The notes under the pieces: model-generated
What the model saw: the letters and a program-made list of their open reading frames with translations, nothing else
Told to the model about the DNA's origin: nothing
Database searches by the model: none
Origin: Sphaerulina vaccinii
Lineage: Eukaryota > Ascomycota > Dothideomycetes > Mycosphaerellales > Mycosphaerellaceae
NCBI GenBank assembly: GCA_022570795.1
Contig: JAKUDP010000004.1
Location: forward strand, 496,001 to 560,000
Direction: 5' to 3'
DNA length: 64,000 nt
Position numbers and translations under genes: made by a program
Shown: positions 21,610 to 32,378 of the stretch, piece after piece
How the letters are laid out: each line of letters opens with the position of its first letter
Numbering within the stretch: the stretch's first letter is position 1

Positions 21610-21918
21610 ATGTGTCGCATCGAGACCTTAGTCTACAAGTGCGGCCATAGCACTGCAGTCGAGACGCAATGCCAGCTGTACATCGTCTCTGGCGTTAGAC
21701 GCTGCAAGCTCTCTGCGCCAGACACCGGATTCGAGATTCGAGATGACACGGACTGCCCAGCTTGCGTGAAGGCGAAGGCGAAGTTCGTATCCAAACCACT
21801 AAACCCGCCCGGAGTTCTTGTGCCTAACACAATCGATTTCAGGAAGATACCAGAGGACCCCAACTGCGGCAACCCAAAGACATCGGAGGACTCGAAGGCT
21901 AGCTGTGATGCGATGTAG
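21610..21918 (+). CDS. Small Cys-rich intracellular protein, tandem copy B
   Basis: 102 residues, intronless, starting MCRIETLVYKCGHS and ending with the block PEDPNCGNPK, then SEDSKASCDAM. It shares with copy A the MCR-ET start, CGHS, RRC, DTG-E, a CPxC pair (CPAC here) and the C-terminal block, but the middle has diverged strongly, so the duplication is not recent. One C-terminal cysteine of copy A (KSCEE) is Ser/Thr here. No signal peptide or membrane segment. Probably a zinc-binding protein of unknown role; paralogy is seen directly, function is not. Confidence 0.65.
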   Translation: MCRIETLVYKCGHSTAVETQCQLYIVSGVRRCKLSAPDTGFEIRDDTDCPACVKAKAKFVSKPLNPPGVLVPNTIDFRKIPEDPNCGNPKTSEDSKASCDAM

Positions 21919-22168
21919 CCTTGCTCGCGGCAAGGGCCCAAAGGTCCGAACGACGCTCTTCTCTGAACACCGGTTGAGAAGTCCTGACGCCATGTCTTGA
22001 GCTGCAATGGCATGGCCCCCAGCTCACACACGGAGCTAGTCATCAACCACGATGTTCGGACGCTTGATCACACGCCTCAAGCCTTCGCCACGAAGAAGCT
22101 TCAGACAGATGAGGGCATGGATACACCGCTGCCACCGAAGCAGCTGTACGTCCATTTGACTACCTCAT

Positions 22169-23029
22169 CTAGGATGCACTCGTAGTCCTGGTACTGGTAC
22201 TCCACGCCATAGGTCTCAATTCTGTATCAAGCGCAGTCTCGATCTTCTCACCTCTCTTCTTGTGCAGCTCTTTCAGTTTCTTTTCTGTCTTCATGAACTC
22301 CCTAATGCCGATCGGCACACCAGCAAATGGATCATCATCCACTCCACCAGCGCCTCCCTCGATCACTTCAGCCACCTGCTCGGGAACAGTATCATTCCAC
22401 AGAGTCTCGCTGCCGCCTCCATCGTCGTCCATACTGATCGCTACATGGTTCGGTGCGTCTGATTCCGCAGACATGAGGCCCGTCGCCTGGCCTTGCAGTC
22501 TCTGAACGTTCTGCGCTGTCTTTGCCTCCTTCATCTTCAGAGCATACTCCTCTAGCTCTTCACGGAAGCGTTCCCATACGCAATTTACACACCCCGACAT
22601 GCAGCAGTTGTCTGGCTCTTCCGGTTTCGGTGGAACAAGAACTCCGGCAATTAATCGAGACTGGCTTTCTGCCAGACGTTTGCGCTCGAGAGCATCACGT
22701 TCGCGATCGCCAAAGACGCGCTTTGCACGAGCCAAGGTGGAGTCTTCGTCTTGTTTCTCAGTCTCCTTCGCGGTCATAGGGTAGAGGTCTTCCGGCGAGG
22801 GATCGGCGTATGGACGGTCGACATGTTGGCGCTCACCATGGAGAGGAGCATCGAGGGCGTCAATCTCATAGCCGGGGAAGGAAGAGGTCTTAGGTTTTGA
22901 TCGAATATCATTGCGGCGAACGGTATTGGCTATGCGCCGTGTCTGGAGCCATGGTCGGGGACATGACGTTCGACAGGCTGATATGTGTCCTTCGGAGGCT
23001 CTGGTGAACGTCCCAAGCACTGTTCGCAT
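22169..23029 (-). CDS. Oxidoreductase-like domain protein, probably mitochondrial
   Basis: 286 residues from the ATG at 23029; the frame extends 9 bp further only through a GTG. The N-terminal about 50 residues are rich in Arg/Ser/Thr with few acids, as in mitochondrial presequences. The diagnostic segment is PPKPEEPDNCCMSGCVNCVW followed by ERFREELEEY (about 130-165), the cysteine cluster of the oxidoreductase-like family (PF09791; human OXLD1). The C-terminal half is Gly/Asp-rich, then a Lys-rich helix. The family's biochemical role is not established. The extreme C-terminus is uncertain: another frame just there reads YGVEYQYQDYECILDEV, which looks more protein-like, so a small unseen intron or frameshift is possible. 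Confidence 0.75.
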   Translation of the reverse strand: MRTVLGTFTRASEGHISACRTSCPRPWLQTRRIANTVRRNDIRSKPKTSSFPGYEIDALDAPLHGERQHVDRPYADPSPEDLYPMTAKETEKQDEDSTLARAKRVFGDRERDALERKRLAESQSRLIAGVLVPPKPEEPDNCCMSGCVNCVWERFREELEEYALKMKEAKTAQNVQRLQGQATGLMSAESDAPNHVAISMDDDGGGSETLWNDTVPEQVAEVIEGGAGGVDDDPFAGVPIGIREFMKTEKKLKELHKKRGEKIETALDTELRPMAWSTSTRTTSAS

Positions 23030-23450
23030 TGTTGTCACACAGGAGAAGAAGCCGAAGAAAGTGTTTACATGTACTCGCGATATTGGTGACGTAAATATGC
23101 CAAGAAACGGCTGAGTAAGTGAATGCTTTGCACCTGAGCATCAGGGCATTTCTCCCTCTCACGAACTCACAACAAGATTGTTTAGTCGTCGCCAGTGCAT
23201 CTACTCTGCTCATACTCTACGCATCCTACTCATCAAGATACGGATGTGATGGCAGAATCCCGGTCGATGAGCGATATATCGAGCTGTAGATGCGCGACAG
23301 GTCATCTGCCAGACACCTGCAGTGTCCCGGCCGCCAACATCCAGTTGGATATGCCGCCAACTGCTGATTGCTGATGAATTCTTCAGCCCACGAAACCTAG
23401 GCTCTTACACTCTTGCTCTGATCGACGCTAATGGGCATCCATCATACATC
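23030..23450. promoter_or_regulatory. Divergent intergenic region
   Basis: 421 bp between the divergent oxidoreductase-like and zinc-finger genes. Open non-ATG extension of the zinc-finger frame covers its last 130 bp, with no ATG. No motif named. Confidence 0.3.
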
Positions 23451-25028
23451 ATGGCAGACTACACTGAAGAAGAATGGGCAATGGACACGTCAGCCACTGT
23501 GAACCCGGCCGATTTGAGTGCTATCGACATCTTCGATGTCTCAATGTACATGGACCCGTTCGACCAGATGCTGGAACCGACCGCGCCAGTGACTATACCA
23601 GGACGGCCTGCAAGCCTCTCGCAGTCTCTGCCCAAGCACTCGCGAGTGTCTCTCCTATCTACAAGTCCGCCGGACATTGGCTGGCAGTGGGGTTATGATC
23701 CAAAGACAGTCAGATCGCCAGCCCGACGACCAAGTCAGGGCCAACTCGCAACTTCACGAAATGCTTCGGAGGCTTCGATGCAGCAGCTATCATCTGGACT
23801 CTCGACGCCGCAAAGGTTGAGCAGAGGCAAACTGCTAGCAGCCACGTCAACCGAAGGCCCAGAAACGGTCTTCGAAGATAGCGACAGCCACCATTCATGG
23901 ACTACCTCAGACAACTTGGAGACCTGGTGCGACAATCTGCGTGAGCGGCTGGCAGACTTCCGTCGCTGCAAGGAGCGTGTAGTCATTATCACATCTGTTC
24001 TGCAGACCAGGCAAAGGAGAAAGGTGCACTCGATGGCAAATCTCCTCGGACTCAGCCATATGAGCTTGGGCTCTGGAAGAAAAAAGCAGATCCTGATCAG
24101 CAAATGCGAACTTCAGAAATCGACAAGCGTTGTGAATGCCGCACGTGAGAAGCGCTGGAACCCAGTACGCAATAATTGGTCGCGAGGAATGGTCGATCCT
24201 CGAGTGGTTGTGATAGAAGGTCTAGCTTCCGGAGAAACCATCGCGAGATTTCAACAGCATCTTTCCAATGCCAATCTGCCTTGCCCGCAGTCCTTAGTTA
24301 AGGATTCTGCTGGTTCGCCCAGCTCTAGCAAGCAAATTGAACCACTGGCCACAATTTATGCCTGCTTCGAAATCCCAGACGATGCAGCGACAGTCCTTCT
24401 CGCACTTGACCACACTACGCCCAACTGGAACGCTGCAAATGGCGGCCTTGAGTGCGACTATGTTCGTTTCTCGCCCGGCACAGACATCGATTATGCTCTT
24501 ACCCACTTCGAAAGTCTACCACAGCTGCTGAAAGGAGAAAATCCATTGCAACATACAACCAGAGACATCAGCTCTGTCAGCCACAGTACAGACTATGCCT
24601 TGTACTCAGACTCAGAGACAGAAGAGCAGCATCTGTCACCTGGCCTCACAATGCCTTTGCATCGCTTCAGCTCCCGCAAAGTTTCTAATGACTCGTCTCA
24701 CTCACGAGACGCAGGCTATGCCTCAGGGGGCTCAGTACTTAGTCAAATGCTGTCTGATCAGAGTGACGGAAGTGCTACAAAGAAGAGAAAGCGAATGCCA
24801 AAGATTGTTGGAGGCTTCGCTTGCTCGTTCACAATGTGTGACAAGGTATTCAATCGCGATGGGGATAGACGCAAGCATGAGAAGAATCACTCTGGAGAAC
24901 GCAAATATGTATGCGAGAGATGTGGGCGAGGATTTCTGTTTCCAAAAGACTTGAAGAGACATGTGGCGACACATGGTATACCTGAGTTTGCAGGCAACAG
25001 TTTACCGCCGAGTTGGCAAGAAGCTTGA
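23451..25028 (+). CDS. C2H2 zinc-finger transcription factor, 525 aa
   Basis: Single exon from the first in-frame ATG (MADYTEEEWAMDTS). Two adjacent C2H2 fingers lie at about residues 460-510 near the C-terminus: CSFTMCDKVFNRDGDRRKH and CERCGRGFLFPKDLKRH, each with its second His, preceded by the basic KKRKRMPK, a likely nuclear localisation signal. The remaining 450 residues are Ser-rich and disordered with an acidic/hydrophobic N-terminal patch (FDVSMYMDPFDQML) that could serve as an activation domain. The arrangement, C-terminal double finger with a long regulatory N-terminus, is common among ascomycete regulators, but I cannot match it to a named factor. Target genes unknown. Confidence 0.83.
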   Translation: MADYTEEEWAMDTSATVNPADLSAIDIFDVSMYMDPFDQMLEPTAPVTIPGRPASLSQSLPKHSRVSLLSTSPPDIGWQWGYDPKTVRSPARRPSQGQLATSRNASEASMQQLSSGLSTPQRLSRGKLLAATSTEGPETVFEDSDSHHSWTTSDNLETWCDNLRERLADFRRCKERVVIITSVLQTRQRRKVHSMANLLGLSHMSLGSGRKKQILISKCELQKSTSVVNAAREKRWNPVRNNWSRGMVDPRVVVIEGLASGETIARFQQHLSNANLPCPQSLVKDSAGSPSSSKQIEPLATIYACFEIPDDAATVLLALDHTTPNWNAANGGLECDYVRFSPGTDIDYALTHFESLPQLLKGENPLQHTTRDISSVSHSTDYALYSDSETEEQHLSPGLTMPLHRFSSRKVSNDSSHSRDAGYASGGSVLSQMLSDQSDGSATKKRKRMPKIVGGFACSFTMCDKVFNRDGDRRKHEKNHSGERKYVCERCGRGFLFPKDLKRHVATHGIPEFAGNSLPPSWQEA

Positions 25029-25484
25029 GCACTCTTCAAATGGATCTGGACATTGTTCATTCGAAGGATATGATGTTGTAAAAAGCCGACCTCCAGTGCA
25101 TTCGCTTCTGTATCGCTTCACCAAGATCGGGCCTACTATATTGACAAACTCAAAGCCAGGTCTTGACGAGACGATTATACCTTTTCAGAGATACTTCACA
25201 CAAAAGCGGTTCACGACGCGTCTGCTTGCTTTCAGCATTTCGTGATCGGTCGCGTGCATACAACGGGCAGGCGCGTTCGACCCCTGCACGAAACCGGTTC
25301 CACAAAGCTCTAGGCTCCACTCTTCCACTTCACATCTTCACATCACAAACTCCAACCTCTTGCCTTCTCGATCTCGCACTTCCAGCGCGCACCAAGCCAT
25401 TCGCATCAGCTCCACGGTCCTCGCACTCTCAACACATCAAATCAGAGAAGCCCACTCCTATCACACTGTCACGATTGTGACAGC
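25029..25484. other. Intergenic with introner-like sequence trace
   Basis: 456 bp upstream of the DUF6604 gene. At about 25186-25199 the string CAGAGATACTTCAC resembles the conserved 3' block of the introner-like introns of the downstream gene; whether it is a relic in a 5' UTR or chance is open. Confidence 0.25.
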
Positions 25485-28400
25485 ATGGCCAGCTTACCTC
25501 TGGGCTCATGCCTCAAACGCTACAAACTCGGCACGACCAAGGTTGTTGACTGGCTTGCCACCACTGCTCGAAAAGTCTCTAGATCCAGTGGCACAGGCAT
25601 CAAGCTCGGCAAGAAGCTGACCACCAGAGACCTTGTTCGGCTGGCTGAGTTCATCACAAACGCGAAGCCGAGTGTCGCTGTTCCTGCCGACATACTCACA
25701 GCTACGGCGGATGTCATCAAGGGCCGTACATTCTGCGCGGAGTTCTTCCAACAACTTGAGCAAGGTCGCGAAGAAAGCAGCAAGAATATCCTCGAGACCA
25801 ACAAGAGCCATCGCCACTTCATCTCAGTGCTCGAAGAGGTGCAATTGCACTTGCGGAGCCTGAAGATCGCGAAATCAGGCGCGGCAGAGAAGCACAATGG
25901 TAGCGGCTCAAGTAGTAGCGGCAAGAGAAACCTGTTCGACATACTGCAACTGGAAGAACCGGACGACACTACAACAACGACAGCGCAATCAAGCGGTTCA
26001 GCAACTACACCAGCCAGCGCAGGAACGCCCGATGCACCCGCCGATGAGCCTTTGCCAACCTTTGAGGAAGATGAGGGAGATGCGGCTGCCTTTGCTATCT
26101 GGTGTGCTTGCCAGGATATCAGAGAGATCCGCCTCCACTTGCAAGGAGTCTGGCGCAGGTACTACGACGGGAAGATTTCCTTCCTCGTCGCCTCGCACAC
26201 TACTGAGTGTGCCTTCAAGTTCCTGCACGACATTGATATGGACAACCTGGGCATGCGTTATGCGTGGACTTATGCTGGCTATCAAGGCATCTCGGACTAT
26301 CTTGGACTCGAGAGCTCCTTGGGCACTGGGAAGGCAACATATTTCATGAATCGACTTAGCGAAGCCACGCCGAGTGCGAAGCAAAGCGATACCGTGCCGC
26401 CGGCCGAGCTATTCTGTGCATCAGCATGGCAGGTCATGCAAGACTTTCGTCTAGCCTGCGGCGCACACAGAGAGTGGTAAGGTCTTCCAGAGTCTCACTG
26501 AGCTCGAGCACACTGCGGCGACAAGCTCCAAGACAGCTTTGCTTGCAACATGTCCACATATTCAGAGATACTTGCTAACCCACCACTCTAGGCAAGGCGG
26601 CGTGTACCCTCATCTTCGACTCTCGTCCCACCCACTTGCGTCCATACTTCGCAAAGCCGAGCCCACTATTCGATGCATGGCGGACGTGAGAGCAAAGCGT
26701 CACCATGGCTTCCTCACCGATTTGTTCACCGTTGGCCTCACTGTCATCAGTGCAATCGGAGAGGTACCGATTTGGTGTGTTGCGCAGTGTCAAATCTTGA
26801 TGGACATCTTTGATGCACTCGGAATGCAGGCAGATATCGGCCACAAGGCCCTATATGAGGCTATCGAGCGCGAAGGAGATCCCACGGCCAGAAAGAAAGA
26901 ACTTTGGAACAAGCCAGGCATGCAGATAACTCCGGCCATGAAGCTGCTCATGGCCAAGTTCGTTGAGATGGAGAAAGAGTCAGTAAAGTATCCCTTCGAG
27001 GACCCATCAATGTGCGATGTCTCACTGAGCTGACGCCCACTGGGGTGCTCGGCTTCAGGACGGACATTGCTGAGATAGGTCCGCAATTGCAGAGATACTT
27101 GCTAACCGTCAACCCCACAGGTCCAAGGCTGCTACAAGCTCGCAAGCACAGCCCAAAGCCCTTGTTGGTTCGTACTCGTGGCCGAGCGATCGGCAGCCCG
27201 AGAAGCTGCTGGCGATCTTCCCTCTGCTCGCCGGATTCAGGCTGCGGCATATCGTTGTGGGCAAGTGCGTAGCCGCAATCAAGGACGCCAATGACGATAT
27301 CTGCGTTCTTGGAATGGCTTACATCTACAGAGCTGCAAAGCATTTTGGACTACTCGATGGGGAGTGGGCGGATATGGAAGCTCTCATCAGAAGCCAAGAT
27401 ATGCACGGGAAGTATGTGCGAGCTGCGAACACACTGGAAGGCTATGCACGCCACTTCGACATGGCCATTGGTGTCCCGGTTGCTGCTTTCTCTAGCTCTG
27501 GAAATCGGCGACCATCGCCGCCAAGTGCTTCTGCGATTGCGGCAAAGATGAAGAAGCTCGAGATTCCCAGCAGCTTCATACTTTCCATGGTAGAGTAAGT
27601 CAACTGGCAGGACTCTGCCACTCTCTGGTCTCGCTGCACTCCTTGTTTGGGAGACAATTGAACTGACAGTGACTCGCTAGAATTGCGAGCGAAGATCGCA
27701 CACCTGACGGTGCCTATGCCTGCATGCTACGAACCGCTCAGCGTGTGTACAGCGGGACGGCCAGACCAGGAACGCGCAAGAACTTCACTCCTCTTGAACT
27801 TGTTAAGGCTATTGAGCAGAGCCTTATGGATGACGAGGTCCTGGTCAAGTTCAGCTACTTTGGTCTTCAGGCTCGGTGCCGTGCTTTCCTTAACAACATA
27901 CACTATGGTGGTGAGACCGCGGCCGCGAGAATGCTCGATTCCAATGGCCGCCCCACAGGCAATAATGGAGTTAACAACTCAGCAGCTGCGGAGCTAGTCC
28001 ATGCTACGTTGTGGGAGGCGGCAGACCTGGAGAACTCCAAGCAGGGCTGGAGAGCCAAGTTCGACACGACCTTGGCAGCGTTCGCTCATCTCATGCGAAA
28101 TGGGATACTCCTCGACAGTGACCCATACCTCGCAGTAGCTCGTGCCGGCTCGAGTGGACATATCGCAGAGAAGGACAGGCCGTGCAATCTCTGGAAGTGG
28201 GGTGGTGACCAGACCTCTGAAGAGGCAGTCGACAAGGATCTCAGCACACATGACCTTTCGGAGAAGGCGAAAGTCGACCAAATCCTCAACGATACGTGTG
28301 CCAAGTATCGCAGCTGGCTGGACCAAGACTGGACCACCGAGCAGAGGTAAGTTGCCAAGTGTCTCATTGACCTGAAGCCTGCCGCGGCGGCAAGCTCAGA

Positions 28401-28674
28401 GACAGAACTCCACGAGCCCGCTTTGCAGTTCCAGAGATACTGACCTTCTTCTAGGCTGAGGAAGACCCAATTGTGGGCTGACAAAGAGCTCAAGAAAGGC
28501 GGACATAACGTCCAGGTCCGAAAGATCGATCTGGTCCCCGAGTATGGGCAGATTCTCATCTCCTTGAAGTCCACGAAGAAGGACGTCGATACGCAGGCTC
28601 TGCAAGAGGCATTCCAGCGAATCATGAACAAGGAAGAGCTGCAGGAGCTGCCAGACTTGCTGCCGGGTGTATAG
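25485..28674 (+). CDS. DUF6604-domain protein, 923 aa, five exons
   Basis: Exons 25485-26476, 26592-27011, 27121-27594, 27681-28346 and 28455-28674 join in one frame of 923 residues. The N-terminus, CLKRYKLGTTKVVDWLATTA, is the signature of the fungal DUF6604 domain (a helical domain of about 300 residues), and the segment up to about residue 330 fits it. The rest is helix-rich (IWCVAQCQILMDIFDAL, MAYIYRAAKHFGLLDGEW, LQARCRAFLNNIHYGG). There is a Ser/Gly/Thr linker near 145-190 and no membrane segment. Function of this fungal family is not known. Introns 1, 2 and 4 (115, 109 and 108 bp) share sequence blocks with each other and with introns of AAR2; intron 3 (86 bp) does not. The donor of intron 2 is the weaker GTGCGA. 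Confidence 0.8.
26477..26591 (+). repeat. Introner-like element, DUF6604 intron 1
   Basis: 115-bp intron. 5' block at 26492-26536 (starts GTCTCACTGAGCTCGAG), 3' block CAGAGATACTTGCTAAC at 26563-26579 containing the branch site, acceptor CTAG. Confidence 0.75.
27012..27120 (+). repeat. Introner-like element, DUF6604 intron 2
   Basis: 109-bp intron, donor GTGCGA. 5' block GTCTCACTGAGCTGACG from 27019; 3' block at 27090-27106 is identical to that of intron 1 over 17 bases. Confidence 0.75.
28347..28454 (+). repeat. Introner-like element, DUF6604 intron 4
   Basis: 108-bp intron. 5' block GTCTCATTGACCTGAAG at 28361 continuing into CCGCGGCGGCAAGCTC; the 3' block CAGAGATACTGAC (28432-28444) lacks four bases relative to the others but keeps a CTGAC branch site. 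Confidence 0.7.
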
Positions 28675-29101
28675 ATATGGTAGAGATATCTCCAAGGCTG
28701 AGCGCGTTCTACGCCGCTCGAAGCAGAGCTGCGTTGCCCAGCTGATTTCCAGATGAAAATGGAGAACAATAATCAGAAATGTCGCGTTCCTATGCTTGAC
28801 GCGTCTCCAATTCTCGATGCAGTCCACGCAGCTTAGAGCAATAACAACGTAATGGCAGCGATGATCACTTTCTTCGAGCCATGTACGTGACATCTCGGAA
28901 TGAGTGCTGAAGTAGAAAAACACCTTACAAATGTTGAAGTGAAGAGTGTGAAGTGGTTCGCGGCAAGTGGAACCGAAGCCGACCACCCCTGACATTTCTG
29001 GCAACGTGGTCGCGTCTCCGCATAACGACTTTAAATCTACAGTACAAACCACGATATCTCCCACCTTTCCAGTCACTCCTTCACCAAGTATCACGTTCAA
29101 A
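28675..29101. other. Intergenic, DUF6604 gene / DPM3
   Basis: 427 bp, 3' flank and DPM3 promoter. Nothing else seen. Confidence 0.3.
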
Positions 29102-29499
29102 ATGACGCGCGCACAACAACAGGTCTCTTTGGGCCTTCTGGTCGCATCCGTAAGCCCCACCTACCACATCTTTCCAATTGAGCGCAACTAACCTATATCC
29201 AACTCCAGCTATACACAATGCTCTTCATGGGTCTCCTCCCCCTCCCAGCAAAGATCCAATTCGAAGTAATCCCATACGTATGCACATTCCCGTAGCGAAA
29301 ATCGCTCTTTCCCTTCTCATACTTATTCACTTCACAGCTCCCCTTCTGGGCTCTCATCTCCTTCGGCGCATACCTCCTAGGAAAGCTCGGCTACGGAGTC
29401 CTCACATTTAACGACGTACCCGAGGCACACGAAGAATTGATGGCACAGATTCAAGAGGCGAGGAAAGACTTGAAGAAGAAGGGCGTAGATGTGGATTAA
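29102..29499 (+). CDS. dpm3: Dolichol-phosphate mannosyltransferase subunit 3
   Basis: Three short exons, 29102-29149, 29209-29277 and 29338-29499, all phase 0, with introns of 59 and 60 bp (GTAAGC and GTATGC donors; CAACTAAC branch in the first). The product is 92 residues, the usual DPM3 length. Two membrane helices (about 9-30 and 40-60) are followed by the conserved GVLTFNDVPEAHEEL and a coiled-coil tail ending KKKGVDVD. DPM3 anchors the catalytic subunit DPM1 in the ER membrane and so supports dolichol-phosphate-mannose synthesis for N-glycans, GPI anchors and O-mannosylation. Role is from established knowledge of the family; identification is confident. Confidence 0.93.
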
Positions 29500-29775
29500 A
29501 TGGGCATGGGCATGGAAGGAAGGCGCAAGGGAGAGGAACGGCTCGGAATCTAGGTGTATACATATCTGCATACTTCTTCGGCCCAGTCGAAAGTATCTGA
29601 GGCTTCGATGATCATGTATACAAGTCCGATGTGCGACTATAACATACCTCGACAGAAGAGGTAAGTGTGCAGATCTCAGGACGTAGGTTCACATACATCT
29701 ATCTAGGCTGTACGATACAGGACGCGAATCGCACTACACCGGGTTTTGAGCATCTCGGCTGTACGAGCGGTCTCC

Positions 29776-32378
29776 TCACGATGGCAGTCGCGACTCCAAA
29801 TTCTCAATCCGCTTTTCCAGACTCTCGATCCGGTCCAGCAATGCACGATCCTCTGAGTGCTTGCAACTGGCTCCTTCTCGCCACGGATACTCGCGAGCCT
29901 GCGATGCTCCTGCTGGCGAGCCTCGGCGGGATCTCGGACTGAGCCTAGGACTTGCATCACTGATCGCATGCTGCTTCTGCGTACTCCATCTGTCATCTCT
30001 GGGCGGACTGCCATCTGCGTTCGGGCTCAATCCACCATATCGGGTCCACTGAATACTAGGAACGTCGACTTTCAGATTGCTGTTCTGCTCTGATGTGAGT
30101 GTCATGGGAGAGCCTGAGTCAAGCCTGCGCTTCGCTAGGCTATATGAGTCTCGAGCAGCTAGCAGGAGACTATTCGGTCGCTCTGGGTGATATCGATCAA
30201 GATGTTCGCGTTTGATGTGGCCACGAGCGATCTCGACTGAATCGCGGTGCGATTGGAACTGTAACTGCTCAAGAGCCAAGTTTGAAAGCTGACGAGGTAT
30301 CGTAGGCGATGCTGGAAGGCTGTTTCTTCGAGGTGGAGCAAGAAAGTGAGTATCAGGAGCTTTGGCGCGAGAGCGGTCTATTATGTGCGGTTTCGGGGTA
30401 TCTGCGAGTACACGTTTTACGCGGATCTCGATAGGTGGCTCCGTCTCATCATCCTCATCTTCGAGGGTGCGCGTGCTTGGTGTCTGTGCAAGGGATGGTC
30501 TAGCCAAGGTGTTCGGTGGACCAGGCGGCATTTCTTGACTGTTGCTTTGATCAGACAGTCCGCGAAAATGGTGGTCGCCAGTGCTGAGGAGTGGAAGCCT
30601 TCCAGTATTGTCACCTGGCGTCTGACCACTCAGCTCTTTCTCCTAGGTCCAGACTTTCAGCTTCGAGCTAACCTTTTCCATCATTGGCAGTGGCGCAAGA
30701 AGACGATCGATATTGTGCGGGTCGAGGGCCCGGGGCTGCTCGAGCATTGTGCCACTGCTGTCGCCGGAGCTTGATTCGGGCACATCTTCCCATACCATCT
30801 TGTAAAGCCCAAGGTCCGAATGGACTGTGTGTGCTGTCCTGATAGGCACTTTTGGCGGCGGCAGTGACATGTAGCGTGATTTCGGATTGTCATATACAGT
30901 ATTGATACGAGGAGATTCTGCAGTCCGGACACTGACAGCAGTCATGGCTGGTCGGGCAGGACTTGATTTGGTTGAAAGGCACGAAGTCCTCCTAACGCGG
31001 CTTTTCAGTCTGCAGAATTCTGTCAAGGACGATGAATGACGTGGGTGATGTTTGGCCTTGGTCATACGACGACCACGACGATCTAAAGGAGCTGGAGCTG
31101 ATTGTGTTTCGGACGGTCTGCGGACCAGCTCAAGTGCATCAAGGTCGGTAGACGACGAGCCTCGCGGTTCCTCGTATGCCGGAAATGTCTCACCGGAGCT
31201 CGTGTCGGCTTCGTCCGCCGCCTCTGCTGCGACATGGTCCTCTCGCGACCTTAAGCTTTCTTCTGTGATGTTGGGGAGTCCATACAGTGTGCCTTTCGAA
31301 GCTGCTTTGTTTGCGTCGAATGCTCCTGGTGCCTGCAGGTATGCGAAAGGAGCATCCATGCTTGACTCATCGTCGGATTCTGTGGAGACTTCATCTTGCC
31401 GGACGTGCCTTGAATCAATGGCCTCAACATCCGGGCCTTCGCTAGCGTACACTTCGAGAGAATCAGTCCTGGGATGGGCTTGTCTCAGAGGCGGCTGCTG
31501 ACGACTGTCGATATCTTCCGCCACATCGGGCACCATGTCACTGTCGTCGCCATCAAAACTAGCTGACCCTATTGAGACCAAACTTCGTCCATCGTTGTCA
31601 TCATCGGCATCGAACTCGCTATCGTTCTGTGCCATTTCCTTGACGTGGCCTCTGTTTGAAACGTAGAACTGCTCGATCGCCCGTCGTTGGTGTGCATGAT
31701 TGTCTTCGGCGTTGTTGTCATCTTCCTGCTCCTGCTGCTTCGGCGAAGGTGCATGAAGCTCTAGCCCCGTACCACTCCATGCACGAGGCATCGGCTGCGC
31801 AGTCGCCCTCTGTTTGCGTCGGTTGCTTGGGCTGATCGAGTGTAGGTGCGAGGGGTCAGTGGCGATCCTGCGAATCTCAGCATCGGCCTCGAGAAGATGA
31901 TCGTCGAAGTGTGCAACTTTCTTCTTCTGTTGTCTGATCCCGCTTTCCTCGAGAGGCTTGAACTGCTGCATGATCTCTCGTGGTCCGTCTGCTGGCACGG
32001 TTGTAGGTTCAATCTGGCCAGGTGGTGTCATGGCAAGTGCTCCCGAAGTCGAGCTTGCATCGGAGTAGTCAGATCCTGAGTCCATTTCCGAGAGGTTCGA
32101 GCACTTGTAGGTGTTTGCAGGTGTCACGATTGGCGGGAAATCTGCGGTGAGGTCGTCTTCCTCGTAAGGAGATGGCACTTCTTGCTTCTTGGTCTCCATG
32201 ATGCACCCTTCCCAGTGAGTAGTACTCCCTCCTCGTCCAGCCGCCGACCTTTGTTCTGATCTATCCACTCGCGAGGATTGCGACGCTTGTCGAGAAATCT
32301 GACTGCTTGATCCACCAACACAGCGCCAATGGCGCATCCACCAAAAATCAGTGCGGCACCTAAGTCAGCCCCTAGCAT
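29776..32378 (-). CDS. Membrane-anchored disordered protein with in-frame TAG, coiled-coil C-terminus
   Basis: Tentative exons 32249-32378, 30673-32207 and 29776-30621 give 836 residues. Exon 1 carries one hydrophobic helix (LGAALIFGGCAIGAVLVD) followed by FLDKRRNPREWID. The large middle part is acidic, Ser/Glu-rich and disordered. The end DRIESLEKRIENLESRL is a short coiled coil. Two joins are weak: a 41-bp intron with donor GTCGGC, and a 51-bp in-frame intron (donor GTTAGC) proposed only to remove a TAG at 30643-30645. Without it, the two long frames are simply interrupted by that TAG. An upstream exon (32576-32650, MASLAGIPRQ) would extend the frame but ends in TGA exactly at a GTAAGT donor. 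The gene is probably real; its structure, or its integrity, is doubtful. Family unknown. Confidence 0.5.

Noticed and set aside
23322..23450. N-terminal extension of the zinc-finger protein
   Set aside because: Starts at GTG with no ATG in frame; ATG 23451 is the first eukaryotic start.
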